From: an uncultured Synechococcus sp. | GTDB taxonomy: Bacteria; Cyanobacteriota; Cyanobacteriia; PCC-6307; Cyanobiaceae | NCBI GenBank assembly: GCA_937975655.1 | Contig: CALJTZ010000302.1 | Coordinates: 1 to 10,035 of the forward strand | Direction: 5' to 3' | Length of the DNA stretch: 10,035 nt | Shown: piece after piece, positions 1 to 7,004 of the stretch | How positions within the stretch are numbered: the first letter of the stretch is position 1 | Layout: every line of letters starts with the position of its first letter | The notes under the pieces: model-generated | What the model saw: the letters and a program-made list of their open reading frames with translations, nothing else | What the model was told of the DNA's origin: nothing | The model's database searches: none | Program-made: the position numbers and the translations under genes

Positions 1-97
1 GTCCTCGACGAGTCCGCGATCCGCGCGACGAATACGAGCAGCATCAGCATCACCGAGCTGGCGGCGGCGACGCGGCGGCCGGCGAAGTTCATCGGCA
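1..97 (+). other. Fragment of a 3-hydroxyacyl-CoA dehydrogenase, joined to bamA
   Basis: Frame 1 of the + strand reads ...ESAIRATNTSSISITELAAAT followed by RRPAKFIG. This matches the conserved core of the NAD-binding domain of 3-hydroxyacyl-CoA dehydrogenases (FadB, PaaH and Hbd families), where an NTSS(I/L)SI motif is followed by RPxxxIGxHFFNP. Here the reading stops resembling the family right after FIG: it continues TACW instead of MHFFNP, exactly where the antisense bamA reading becomes recognisable. No start or stop lies in the window, so only about 32 residues of an internal piece are present. The enzyme oxidises 3-hydroxyacyl-CoA in fatty-acid or phenylacetate breakdown or butanoate metabolism, pathways cyanobacteria generally lack. 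I infer that this stretch is foreign to the rest of the contig, either a chimeric assembly end or, less likely, a real recombination junction. Confidence 0.72.
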
Positions 98-1496
98 CCG
101 CCTGCTGGCCCGAAATGCCCAACACCAACGTCCAGGGTTCCTTGCGGAACGGGTCACGGCCGTTCATCGGCCGCACGAACTGCAGGTTCATGCCTGCGCG
201 CTGGACGGCAATGATGTTGGCGTTGTTGGCGGTGAGGATCGCCTGGCCGGTCTGGGTGTTCTGGAACACCTGGGGCACGTCGCGGCTGATGAAGCCGCGG
301 CCACGGAAGGCGGTGCGGAACGGATCGCCCTTGATCCAGGGATCGGTGAAGGTCAGATCGATCAGGCCGCCGTACTGGCCGTAGGTGAAGTTGAGAGCCA
401 GGTCCCAGGCACGGCCCAGCATGTTGCTGTCCTGAACCTGCACCTGACCAAACACGCCCTGGCTCTGGCTGTAGCCCAAACCACCGGAGAGGGAACCGGT
501 GGACTGCTCGACCACCCCGAGCACGATCGTCACGTTGCCCGGCGTGCCGGCCACCGGCCGCAGGGTCACCTTCACGTCTCCGAACAGTCCCGTGCCGTAG
601 AGGCGCTTGATGTCCTCCTCCAGCTGGCGGCGGTTGAAGGTTTCGCCCGACTTGATCGAGATCTCGCGGCTGATCACCCAGGGCTTGGTCTTGCCCCGGT
701 AGGGCTGGCCCTTGTCATTGGTGGCCGAGCCCTCTTTGTCGAGGAACTGCACCTCCACGCCCACCACCGTGCCTTCGCGCACCAGCAGCTGGGCCACACC
801 CTCGGGGCTGACGCGGGTAGGACCGGTCACCCTGGCCAGGGAATAGCCCTGATCCGAATACCACTTCTGCAGCTCGGCAATGCGGGTCTGCAGGCTGTTG
901 AGGTTGAGGGTCTTGCCGTAATCCGCGGCAAAGATGTCGGGGATCAGGTTCGGGGGCAGCTTGGTCTTGGCACCCACACCATCGAGCTCCACCTTGGTGA
1001 GCACGGGATTGGGTGCCACCGTCACTACCACCTGGACGCCCAAGGGGCTGTCCACAGGCTGGATGCGCACGTCGGAGAACCAACCGGTGGCATAGATCGC
1101 CGAGAGGTCGTTCTGGAGCTCACTGCGGGTGACGCGGGCGCCGGGCCGGGTGGCCATGGCGTCGTAGACGGCCAGCTCCAGGCGCTCCCGTTCGGGATGG
1201 CCCTCGATGCCCTTCACCACCACTTCGCTGATCAACACCCGCGGCTCCGCCTGGGCCGCAGGGACGAGGCTCTCCGTGGGGGCTGGGGCTGGAGCCTGGG
1301 CAGGAGCCGGCGCTGCGGCAGGAGGCTGATCCGAACCGATGGGAGCCGGCAGAGGCGCTTCGTTGGCGCTGGAGGGTGCGTTGGTCTGGCCTGACACCGG
1401 CTGCTGGGCCATCGCCGGCTGACCCAGAACGGCAGCAGCCAGAGGCAGGGCAGCGGCAAAACCATGAACAGCCCGACCCCGATGCGCCAGGTTCAT
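1..1496 (-). CDS. bamA: Omp85/BamA outer membrane assembly protein, 3' end missing
   Basis: This is the outer-membrane beta-barrel insertase of the Omp85/TOC75 superfamily. It begins with a signal peptide (hydrophobic run at residues 13-25, likely cut after AMA at 30) and a Pro/Ala-rich linker to about residue 80. POTRA-type repeats follow: VLISEVVVKGIEG with ATGWFSDVRI, then LTKVELDGVG with KWYSDQGYSLARV, then SREISIKSGETFNRRQLEED with RLYGTGLFGDVKV. The barrel starts at GGLGYSQSQGVFGQVQVQD and includes FTDPWIKGDPFRT. The frame stays open to the window edge, but from about position 84 leftwards the residues no longer resemble a barrel, and that DNA reads as a dehydrogenase on the other strand. 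The trusted part is therefore about 84-1496. An in-frame ATG at 1517 is an alternative start; 1496 gives the more typical signal peptide. Neither has a clear ribosome-binding site. The gene lies 63 nt downstream of purC in the same reading frame and is probably co-transcribed with it. Confidence 0.9.
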   Translation of the reverse strand, partial: MNLAHRGRAVHGFAAALPLAAAVLGQPAMAQQPVSGQTNAPSSANEAPLPAPIGSDQPPAAAPAPAQAPAPAPTESLVPAAQAEPRVLISEVVVKGIEGHPERERLELAVYDAMATRPGARVTRSELQNDLSAIYATGWFSDVRIQPVDSPLGVQVVVTVAPNPVLTKVELDGVGAKTKLPPNLIPDIFAADYGKTLNLNSLQTRIAELQKWYSDQGYSLARVTGPTRVSPEGVAQLLVREGTVVGVEVQFLDKEGSATNDKGQPYRGKTKPWVISREISIKSGETFNRRQLEEDIKRLYGTGLFGDVKVTLRPVAGTPGNVTIVLGVVEQSTGSLSGGLGYSQSQGVFGQVQVQDSNMLGRAWDLALNFTYGQYGGLIDLTFTDPWIKGDPFRTAFRGRGFISRDVPQVFQNTQTGQAILTANNANIIAVQRAGMNLQFVRPMNGRDPFRKEPWTLVLGISGQQAVPMNFAGRRVAAASSVMLMLLVFVARIADSSR

Positions 1497-1559
1497 GCCG
1501 TTGCGGGGGCCAGCCATGGGAGTCCGGGCAGTGCGGCCATGCCGCAAATGCCGCTGAAC

Positions 1560-2315
1560 CTACCCGTAAACCCGGGCAGGCGCACAGGCCCCTTGGACCC
1601 GTTTGAGAACCTCCCCGTAGGCCTCAACGACACCGCCCAGATCCTGGCGGAAACGGTCCTTATCGAGGATGCGATCGCTGGGGTCGGCCACCTGCAGGTC
1701 CCAGAGGCGGCAGGTGTCGGGGCTGATCTCATCGGCCAGCACCAGCGCACCGGCGGCGGTGAAGCCGAGCTCGATCTTGAAATCCACAAGCTGCAGGCCG
1801 ATGCCAGCGAAGAAGCTGAGCAGCACGTCGTTCACGAGGCGGGCCAGGCGCTCGAGTTCCACCTGCTGCTCGGCAGTGAGCAGCCCCAGGCGCTCCAGCC
1901 GGGCCTCGGTGAGCAGGGGGTCGCCGTAGGCGTCGTCCTTGTAGTAGAGATCGAGCAGGGCTGGCTCGAGGGGCGTACCAGCCTCGATGGGCATCTGCTT
2001 ACACAGGGAGCCGGCGGCAATGTTGCGCATCACCACCTCCACCGGCACGATCGCCACCGGCTTAACCAGCATCCAGTTGCTGCCCTGGACGCCGAGGTAG
2101 TGGGTGGGAACGCCCGCCTGTTCCAGCAGCTCGAACAACAGGGCCGAGATCTGGCAGTTCATCTGCCCCTTGCCCGCCAGCTGGGCCTTCTTGAGGGCGT
2201 TGAAGGCCGTGGCGTCGTCTTTGTATTCCACGGCCACCAGGTCGTCCTGGTCGGTCTGGAAAACCCGCTTGGCCTTGCCTTCGTACAGCAAGGGGCCGAG
2301 GGTGTAAGCGGTCAT
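1560..2315 (-). CDS. purC: Phosphoribosylaminoimidazole-succinocarboxamide (SAICAR) synthase
   Basis: A 251-residue cytosolic enzyme that condenses CAIR with aspartate, using ATP, to form SAICAR in de novo IMP synthesis. Family motifs appear in order: YEGKAKRVF near the N-terminus (nucleotide-binding loop, residues 11-19), KDDATAFN, VPVEVVMRNIAAGS, YYKDDAYGDP, LVDFKIELGF, and LADEISPDTCRLWD with D195 and E196, then LDKDRFR. Length is close to the usual 235-255 residues. The frame is open upstream to 2420, but the conserved N-terminus begins at MTAYTLGPLLYEGK, so the ATG at 2313-2315 is the start. This ATG overlaps the TGA of the upstream gene (ATGA), which suggests translational coupling. The stop is a TAG. 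An HIP1-type GCGATCGC site lies inside the gene at 1671-1678. Confidence 0.97.
   Translation of the reverse strand: MTAYTLGPLLYEGKAKRVFQTDQDDLVAVEYKDDATAFNALKKAQLAGKGQMNCQISALLFELLEQAGVPTHYLGVQGSNWMLVKPVAIVPVEVVMRNIAAGSLCKQMPIEAGTPLEPALLDLYYKDDAYGDPLLTEARLERLGLLTAEQQVELERLARLVNDVLLSFFAGIGLQLVDFKIELGFTAAGALVLADEISPDTCRLWDLQVADPSDRILDKDRFRQDLGGVVEAYGEVLKRVQGACAPARVYG
1671..1678. repeat. HIP1-type palindrome GCGATCGC
   Basis: One copy of the octameric palindrome known as HIP1, which is highly over-represented in many cyanobacterial genomes, lies within purC. It is the only copy I found in the window, so it is weak support for a cyanobacterial source and shows no local clustering. Confidence 0.5.
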
Positions 2316-3361
2316 GGCTGAGATCTGGCGTGGCCTCCGGGAGCCCGGGGCGAACGCAGCTGCTGATGCAGCTGGGCCGCCCGCTCTCCCTCCTGTGAAT
2401 CTTGCCGCCTGGCCTGCCATTCGCTGTAGGCATCGTCCACCCGCTGGCTGAGGCGCAGCAGGCGCTGGCGAGCGGCCTCGTCATCGAAACCACTGGCCTG
2501 CAGCAGCTGGCGCTGATCGTTGAGCAGGGCCAGGGCCAGCCCCCAGGCCCCATCGGCGGCCGCCTGATCGAGGGCCTGCTCCAGCAGCTGGTTGCGCTCC
2601 GGCGGCGGCAGTTGGCGCAGCAGGGCCACGGCCCGCTGCAGCCGGTCCGCCGCTGCTTTCCCCGGCATCCGGGCCGCCAGCAGCACCGCGGCCGCCTCCT
2701 GATCGCGCCCGAGGGTGGCCAGGTGATCGGCCAGCACGTCCAGGGCGGCACGGGTCACCAGGGTGCCGTCATCGCGCAACCGCAGCGGCAGCGCCACAGT
2801 TTCCAGGCTGGCCAGCTGGCCATTGGCCAACAGCTGCAGGGATTCCGCCGCCACGGCGTGATTCAGGCCCGCATTGGCCGCCCGCCAGCGCAGGGTCAGC
2901 CAGCGGTCCCGCTCCAGACCGGCCTTGGGGCCATAGCGGTTGAGCACCACCAGGGCATCGTCCGGGGCTCGGCAGCTCAGCAGAGCATTGGCATTGAGCA
3001 GCACCGTGTCGAGGGGCTGCGGCGCCGGCGCCACCAGCATCAGCCGCTGGCGCAGCAGGCGCAGGCGTGTCACGAAGTCGAAGCTGGCGGCCTCCTGGCA
3101 GGCCAGGTTCAGGTCCGGGATCGTGCCGCGCTGCAGCAGGGTCTGAAAATCGGCCTCCGGAGTGCTGCCCGGCAACGGTGGCGCCGAGAGGGCGCTTGGC
3201 GGTGGGGCCGGCTTGGCGAACAGATTGCCGATGAAGGGCAACTTCGCCTGGGCTGGGACGGCGGCCGTGAGCATCAGGACACCGGCCACGGGCGAACACA
3301 GCCGGCCGACCAGACGCCAGGCGGGCGCGGGGCGCACCGGCGTGTAAAGAAGGGGTGGCAC
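2312..3361 (-). CDS. Exported helical protein of unknown function
   Basis: About 349 residues, function not recognised. From the GTG at 3361 the N-terminus is PPLLYTPVRPAPAWRLVGR, a basic region, then a hydrophobic stretch to about residue 35 and a likely signal-peptidase site after AQA (residue 39). The mature part starts KLPFIGNLFAKPAPPP and has a Pro-rich linker to about residue 60. The rest is Ala/Leu/Arg/Gln-rich and looks like stacked helices (for example ADRLQRAVALLRQL and WGLALALLNDQRQLLQ), as in TPR-like solenoids, although I see no clear TPR consensus. There is no lipobox. The GTG has GAGG 10 nt upstream (3372-3375) and a TAGGTT -10-like box just beyond. A second GTG at 3337 is possible. 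The frame stays open far upstream through purD, but that is antisense shadow. The gene leads an operon with purC (ATGA overlap) and bamA, so a periplasmic or envelope role is a reasonable but unproven guess. Confidence 0.8.
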   Translation of the reverse strand: MPPLLYTPVRPAPAWRLVGRLCSPVAGVLMLTAAVPAQAKLPFIGNLFAKPAPPPSALSAPPLPGSTPEADFQTLLQRGTIPDLNLACQEAASFDFVTRLRLLRQRLMLVAPAPQPLDTVLLNANALLSCRAPDDALVVLNRYGPKAGLERDRWLTLRWRAANAGLNHAVAAESLQLLANGQLASLETVALPLRLRDDGTLVTRAALDVLADHLATLGRDQEAAAVLLAARMPGKAAADRLQRAVALLRQLPPPERNQLLEQALDQAAADGAWGLALALLNDQRQLLQASGFDDEAARQRLLRLSQRVDDAYSEWQARRQDSQEGERAAQLHQQLRSPRAPGGHARSQP

Positions 3362-3379
3362 CGCGTTCCGTCCTCTGGC

Positions 3380-3396
3380 CCACAACCTAGGGGAGC
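3380..3396 (-). promoter_or_regulatory. Candidate promoter of the operon leading to purC and bamA
   Basis: On the - strand this reads GCTCCCCTAGGTTGTGG. TAGGTT (3384-3389) fits the TANNNT -10 form common in cyanobacteria and lies 22 nt before the GTG at 3361. A start about 7 nt downstream would leave a short leader that still holds the GAGG ribosome-binding site. No convincing -35 box is seen. A closely similar 17-mer precedes nblS (4754-4770), matching at 13 of 17 positions. The assignment is an inference from position and similarity. Confidence 0.35.
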
Positions 3397-3430
3397 CCAG
3401 CGGGCCGTCCCACCTTGCTCCCCGGCTGCC

Positions 3431-4750
3431 ATGTCCACCCCGGCGACCCCGCTGAGTCCCGCCCGCGTGCTCGTGGTGGGCGGTGGCGGCCGTGAGAACT
3501 CTCTGGCCTGGGCCCTGGCCCGCTCCCATGGTGTGGAGCAGGTGTGGGTGGCCCCGGGCAACGGGGGCACCCTCAGCCTGGAAGGCTGCCAGCAACTGGC
3601 CATTGCCGAAACCAACCACGAAGCCCTGCTGGCGGCCTGTCAGGAGCACGCCATCGAGCTGGTGGTGGTGGGCCCGGAAGCGCCTCTGGCCGCCGGCCTG
3701 GCCGACAGGCTGCGGGCCGCAGGGTTCCCCTGCTTTGGCCCGGGGGCCGATGGGGCCCAACTGGAGGCCAGCAAACAGTGGGCCAAGCAGCTGATGCGCG
3801 AGGCCAGCATCCCCACGGCCGGCTTCTGGCCCGCCAACAGCCGCGAACAAGCGTTGGAGGCCCTGGAGGCCCAGGGCAAACCCCTGGTGGTGAAGGCCGA
3901 TGGCCTCGCCGCCGGCAAGGGCGTCACCGTGGCGGAGAGCCTCGAGGAGGCCCGCGCCGCCATTGAGGAGATCTTTGCCGGCCGTTTTGGCGGGGGAGCT
4001 GCTGGTGCCGGTGAGGCCTCCCTCGTACTGGAGGAGCGCACCCATGGGCCCGAGGTGTCGGTGTTTGCCCTCAGCGATGGCCAGCGCATGGTGCTGCTGC
4101 CCCCCGCCCAGGACCACAAGCGCATCGGCGAGGGCGACACCGGCCCCAACACCGGCGGCATGGGCGCCTATGCCCCGGCTCCCCTGCTGGATGCCGCGGG
4201 GCTGGAACAGGTGCGGCAGCTGGTGCTGGAACCCACCCTCCAGGCCCTGCAGGCCCGGGGCATCGACTACCGCGGCGTGATCTACGCGGGGCTGATGCTC
4301 ACCGAAACCGGCCCGAGCGTGATCGAATTCAACTGCCGCTTCGGCGATCCGGAGTGCGAAACCCTGATGCCGCTGCTGGGCCCTGAACTGGCCCAGGTGC
4401 TGCTGGCCTGTGCCAACGGGGCCCTGGATCAGGCCCCCACGCTCAGCATTGCCGCCAGCTGCAGTGCCTGCGTGATTGCGGCTGCCCAGGGCTACCCGGG
4501 CGAGATCCGCAAGGGCGACCCGATCAGCAGCAGCTTGCAGCCAAGCCAGCAACTGCAGCTGTTCCATGCCGGCACCCGCCGCGACGCCGACGGCCGCTGT
4601 GTGACCAGCGGCGGCCGGGTACTGGCCGTGGTGGCCCAGGCCGACGACTTCGATGCCGCCTTCGAGCGGGCCTACGCCGGCCTCGCCCAGGTGAGCTTCG
4701 AGGGCATCACCTTCCGGCGTGACATCGGCCACCAGGTGCGGGGCCGTTAG
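3431..4750 (+). CDS. purD: Phosphoribosylamine-glycine ligase (GAR synthetase)
   Basis: A 439-residue ATP-grasp enzyme that joins glycine to 5-phosphoribosylamine, the second step of de novo purine synthesis, in the cytosol. Motifs in order: VLVVGGGGRENSLAWAL at the N-terminus (G17-G20; many relatives have GREHA, here GRENS), VVVGPEAPLAAGLAD, GPGADGAQLEASKQWAK, ATP-grasp loop VKADGLAAGKGV with K155 and K163, QDHKRIGEGDTGPNTGGMGA, and the metal-binding EFNCRFGDPE (E299, N301). Length is normal or slightly long because of an N-terminal extension and a Gly/Ala-rich insertion near residues 180-190. The open frame continues upstream to 2402, but homology starts at MSTPATPLSPARV, so the ATG at 3431 is preferred. 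It diverges from the - strand operon across 69 bp. No clear ribosome-binding site is seen. nblS follows 50 bp downstream. Confidence 0.97.
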   Translation: MSTPATPLSPARVLVVGGGGRENSLAWALARSHGVEQVWVAPGNGGTLSLEGCQQLAIAETNHEALLAACQEHAIELVVVGPEAPLAAGLADRLRAAGFPCFGPGADGAQLEASKQWAKQLMREASIPTAGFWPANSREQALEALEAQGKPLVVKADGLAAGKGVTVAESLEEARAAIEEIFAGRFGGGAAGAGEASLVLEERTHGPEVSVFALSDGQRMVLLPPAQDHKRIGEGDTGPNTGGMGAYAPAPLLDAAGLEQVRQLVLEPTLQALQARGIDYRGVIYAGLMLTETGPSVIEFNCRFGDPECETLMPLLGPELAQVLLACANGALDQAPTLSIAASCSACVIAAAQGYPGEIRKGDPISSSLQPSQQLQLFHAGTRRDADGRCVTSGGRVLAVVAQADDFDAAFERAYAGLAQVSFEGITFRRDIGHQVRGR

Positions 4751-4753
4751 GCC

Positions 4754-4770
4754 GCGCTCCTAGGCTGCGG
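4754..4770 (+). promoter_or_regulatory. Candidate nblS promoter
   Basis: This 17-mer reads GCGCTCCTAGGCTGCGG. TAGGCT (4761-4766) fits TANNNT and lies 34 nt before the GTG start of nblS. It begins 3 nt after the purD stop codon, so nblS may have its own promoter as well as read-through from purD. No -35 box is evident. The similarity to the 17-mer at 3380-3396 is the main reason for calling it. Confidence 0.33.
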
Positions 4771-4800
4771 CCCGCTCCGACGCCATGGGCACCCCCAGCC

Positions 4801-6849
4801 GTGACCAGCGCCAGCCCCGCGAGTTCTGCCGAGCCAGCTGCCTTGGCCATGCCACGGGCTGAACTCTCCTGGTGGCAGAAACTGCAGCGCTGGTGGGCTG
4901 AGTTCAGCCTGCAAACCAAGCTGCTGGCGGCCGCCACCCTGGTGGTGAGCCTGGTGATGACGGGCATCACCTTCTTTGCGCTCAACGGCATCCAGGCCGA
5001 CGTGCGCATGAGCGACACCCGCTTCGCCCGCGACCTGGGCCTGCTGCTCTCCGCCAACGTGACGCCGCTGGTGGCCGAGGGCAACGACCGGGAACTGGCG
5101 GCGGTGGCAGAGCGGTTCTGGAAGTCGAGCCGCAGCCTTCGCTACATCTTCTTCGCCGATCCCGAGGGGATCATCTATCTCGGCATCCCCATCAGCGGCA
5201 CCAGCGGCAGCAGCGAGCTGCTGCTCAGCCGCCGCCTGGAGGTGCCCGCCGATCTCGCCCGCCGGCCCCAGAGCCCGCTGATTCGCCAACACCTCAGCCC
5301 CGATGGGCAGGTGACCGATGTGTTCGTGCCCCTGGTAGCTGGCGACCGCTATCTGGGGGTCCTGGCCTTGGGGATCAACCCCAACGAAGCCGCCCTGGCC
5401 AGTGCCGCCCTCAGCCGCGAGGTCACCGTGGCGGTGTTCATCTCGATCTGGGTGCTGGTGATCCTGGGGGCCGTGTTCAACGCCCTCACCATCACCCGGC
5501 CGGTGAAGGAATTGCTGCGGGGGGTGCGCTCGATTGCCGGCGGCGATTTCGAGGCCCGCATCGCCCTGCCCGTAGGGGGGGAACTGGGGGAATTGCTGGA
5601 GGGCTTCAACGACATGGCCTCCCAGCTGGAGGCCTACAACGAGGCCAACATCGAAGAGCTCACCGCTGCCCAGGTGAAGCAGCAGTCGCTGATCGCCACC
5701 ATGGCCGATGGCGCCGTGCTGCTGGACGCCGAGGGCCGGGTGGTGCTGGTGAACCCCACAGCACGGCGGCTGTTCCGCTGGGAGGGCCGCAAGCTGGAGG
5801 GCAACGAGCTGTGCGAGGAGCTGCCGGAGCTACTGGCGGTGGAACTGCAGGCTCCCCTGGAGAGCCTGCTGGCCGGCGACAAGGACAGCAATGACGTGCG
5901 CTGCAGTTTCGGCGAACCGGCCCGCACCCTGCGGATCGTGCTGCAGTCCGTGCGGGATGCCAGCGGCGAATCCCTCAAGGGCATCGCCGTGACGGTTCAG
6001 GACCTCACCCGTGAGGTGGAACTCAACGCGGCCCAGAGCCGTTTCATCAGCAACGTGTCGCACGAATTGCGCACGCCGCTGTTCAACATCAAGAGCTACG
6101 TGGAAACCCTCCACGACCTGGGCGACCAGCTGAGCGAAGCGGAGAAGAAGGAATTTCTGGGAATCGCCAACGCCGAAACCGATCGGCTCACCCGGCTCGT
6201 GAATGATGTGCTCGATCTCTCCCGCTTGGAGAGTGATCGCGTCTGGACCCTGGAGCCGATGGAACTGCGGCCAGCCATGGAGCAAACCCTGCGCAACTAC
6301 CGGCTCAATGCCGACGACAAGGGCGTGCAACTGGAGCTCGATGTGGATGAGCAGCTGCCCCGGGTACGCGGCAACTGGGATCTGCTGCTGCAGGTGTTCG
6401 ACAACCTGGTGGGCAACGGCCTCAAGTTCACCGCCAGTGGCGGGCAGTTGGCCCTGCGGGCCTATCCGTGGCCGGACACCTGCCAGCTCGATCCCGCCAT
6501 GGCCCCGAACAGCGACAACCCCACCTGCGACATCACCGCCCCCCTGCCGCGGCTGCGGGTGGAGATCGCCGATACCGGCTCAGGCATCTCCCGGGAAGAC
6601 CAGGAGCGCATCTTCGAGCGCTTCTACCGGGTGGAAAACGCCGTGCACACCGAGGTGGGCACAGGCCTGGGCCTCTCGATCGTGCGGGGCATCCTCGAGA
6701 AACACGGCACCCGGATCCGCATGGCCAGCGAACTGGGGGTGGGCACCACCTTCTGGTTTGATCTGCCACTCGACCTGGCCGACGCCGATGAACTGCGGCT
6801 GGAAACGGAGCGTCGCAGCTCAGACACGGCGAATCGTGCGGCTGCTTAA
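4801..6849 (+). CDS. nblS: NblS/Hik33/DspA-type membrane sensor histidine kinase
   Basis: A 682-residue sensor kinase. Segment 41-62 is transmembrane and precedes an extracytoplasmic sensor region of about 145 residues with PDC/Cache-like stretches (LRYIFFADPEGIIYLGIPI and VFVPLVAGDRYLGVLALG). A second transmembrane segment spans 208-229 (VAVFISIWVLVILGAVF). HAMP follows (230-283), then PAS (about 295-400, LIATMADGAVLLDAEGRV). HisKA has the phospho-accepting H421 in SNVSHELRTPL. The ATPase domain shows the N box (NLVGNGLKF, 535-543), G1 (DTGSGI, from 591), F box (FERFYRV) and G2 (GTGLGLSIV, 620-628). Order and length match NblS/Hik33, which with the regulator RpaB controls high-light, nutrient-stress, nblA and hli responses and is nearly universal in cyanobacteria. 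The start is uncertain: GTG at 4801 gives the full frame, ATG at 4849 removes 16 poorly structured residues, and neither has a clear ribosome-binding site. Confidence 0.95.
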   Translation: MTSASPASSAEPAALAMPRAELSWWQKLQRWWAEFSLQTKLLAAATLVVSLVMTGITFFALNGIQADVRMSDTRFARDLGLLLSANVTPLVAEGNDRELAAVAERFWKSSRSLRYIFFADPEGIIYLGIPISGTSGSSELLLSRRLEVPADLARRPQSPLIRQHLSPDGQVTDVFVPLVAGDRYLGVLALGINPNEAALASAALSREVTVAVFISIWVLVILGAVFNALTITRPVKELLRGVRSIAGGDFEARIALPVGGELGELLEGFNDMASQLEAYNEANIEELTAAQVKQQSLIATMADGAVLLDAEGRVVLVNPTARRLFRWEGRKLEGNELCEELPELLAVELQAPLESLLAGDKDSNDVRCSFGEPARTLRIVLQSVRDASGESLKGIAVTVQDLTREVELNAAQSRFISNVSHELRTPLFNIKSYVETLHDLGDQLSEAEKKEFLGIANAETDRLTRLVNDVLDLSRLESDRVWTLEPMELRPAMEQTLRNYRLNADDKGVQLELDVDEQLPRVRGNWDLLLQVFDNLVGNGLKFTASGGQLALRAYPWPDTCQLDPAMAPNSDNPTCDITAPLPRLRVEIADTGSGISREDQERIFERFYRVENAVHTEVGTGLGLSIVRGILEKHGTRIRMASELGVGTTFWFDLPLDLADADELRLETERRSSDTANRAAA

Positions 6850-7004
6850 CAGAGGGATGAACAACAGACAGCAGCCTTACGGACTGCAGGGAACGTGGAC
6901 AGCCCAGGCTGAACGCCAAGGGGGTTAATCGTTCAAGCTGCAGGTGGCACTCTCCGATCCGGGCGCACATCCATGGATGGCCATCAGAATCGAGAAGACG
7001 ATGC
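6850..7004. other. Convergent spacer, no clear terminator
   Basis: These 155 bp separate the ends of two convergent genes. A 6-bp inverted repeat, CAGCCT (6872-6877) with AGGCTG (6906-6911), encloses a 28-nt loop and lacks a T-tract, so it is not a convincing terminator. CTGCAGG occurs twice (6884-6890, 6938-6944). Two overlapping perfect palindromes, CATCCATGGATG (6968-6979) and GATGGCCATC (6976-6985), sit just past the end of the - strand gene. No RNA gene or plausible small ORF is seen. Confidence 0.6.

Noticed and set aside
115..384. 89-residue + strand ORF near the left end
   Set aside because: It is antisense to the BamA barrel region, and its product shows no family features.
1497..1562. 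Possible PurC-BamA fusion, because both are in the same frame with only a TAG between
   Set aside because: BamA begins with a normal signal peptide and PurC ends at its usual length, so the shared frame is probably chance.
1464..2321. 285-residue + strand ORF opposite purC
   Set aside because: PurC motifs on the - strand are unambiguous, and the antisense product resembles nothing and has His/Gln/Glu-rich shadow composition.
2402..3430. Open + strand frame upstream of purD, which would make a 782-residue PurD fusion
   Set aside because: It is antisense to the exported-protein gene, shows no recognisable domain, and PurD homology begins at the ATG at 3431. High GC keeps several frames open.
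3362..4732. Open - strand frame extending the exported protein to 806 residues
   Set aside because: It lies opposite purD, and the likely GTG start with signal peptide and GAGG is at 3361. The extension is a GC-driven shadow.
6872..6911. Stem CAGCCT/AGGCTG as a terminator for nblS
   Set aside because: Only six pairs around a 28-nt loop and no T-tract on either strand.
6203..6928. Overlapping + strand ORF of 241 residues within and beyond nblS
   Set aside because: It is a shifted frame of the kinase's HisKA/ATPase region, Trp/Ser/Pro-rich, with no homology visible.
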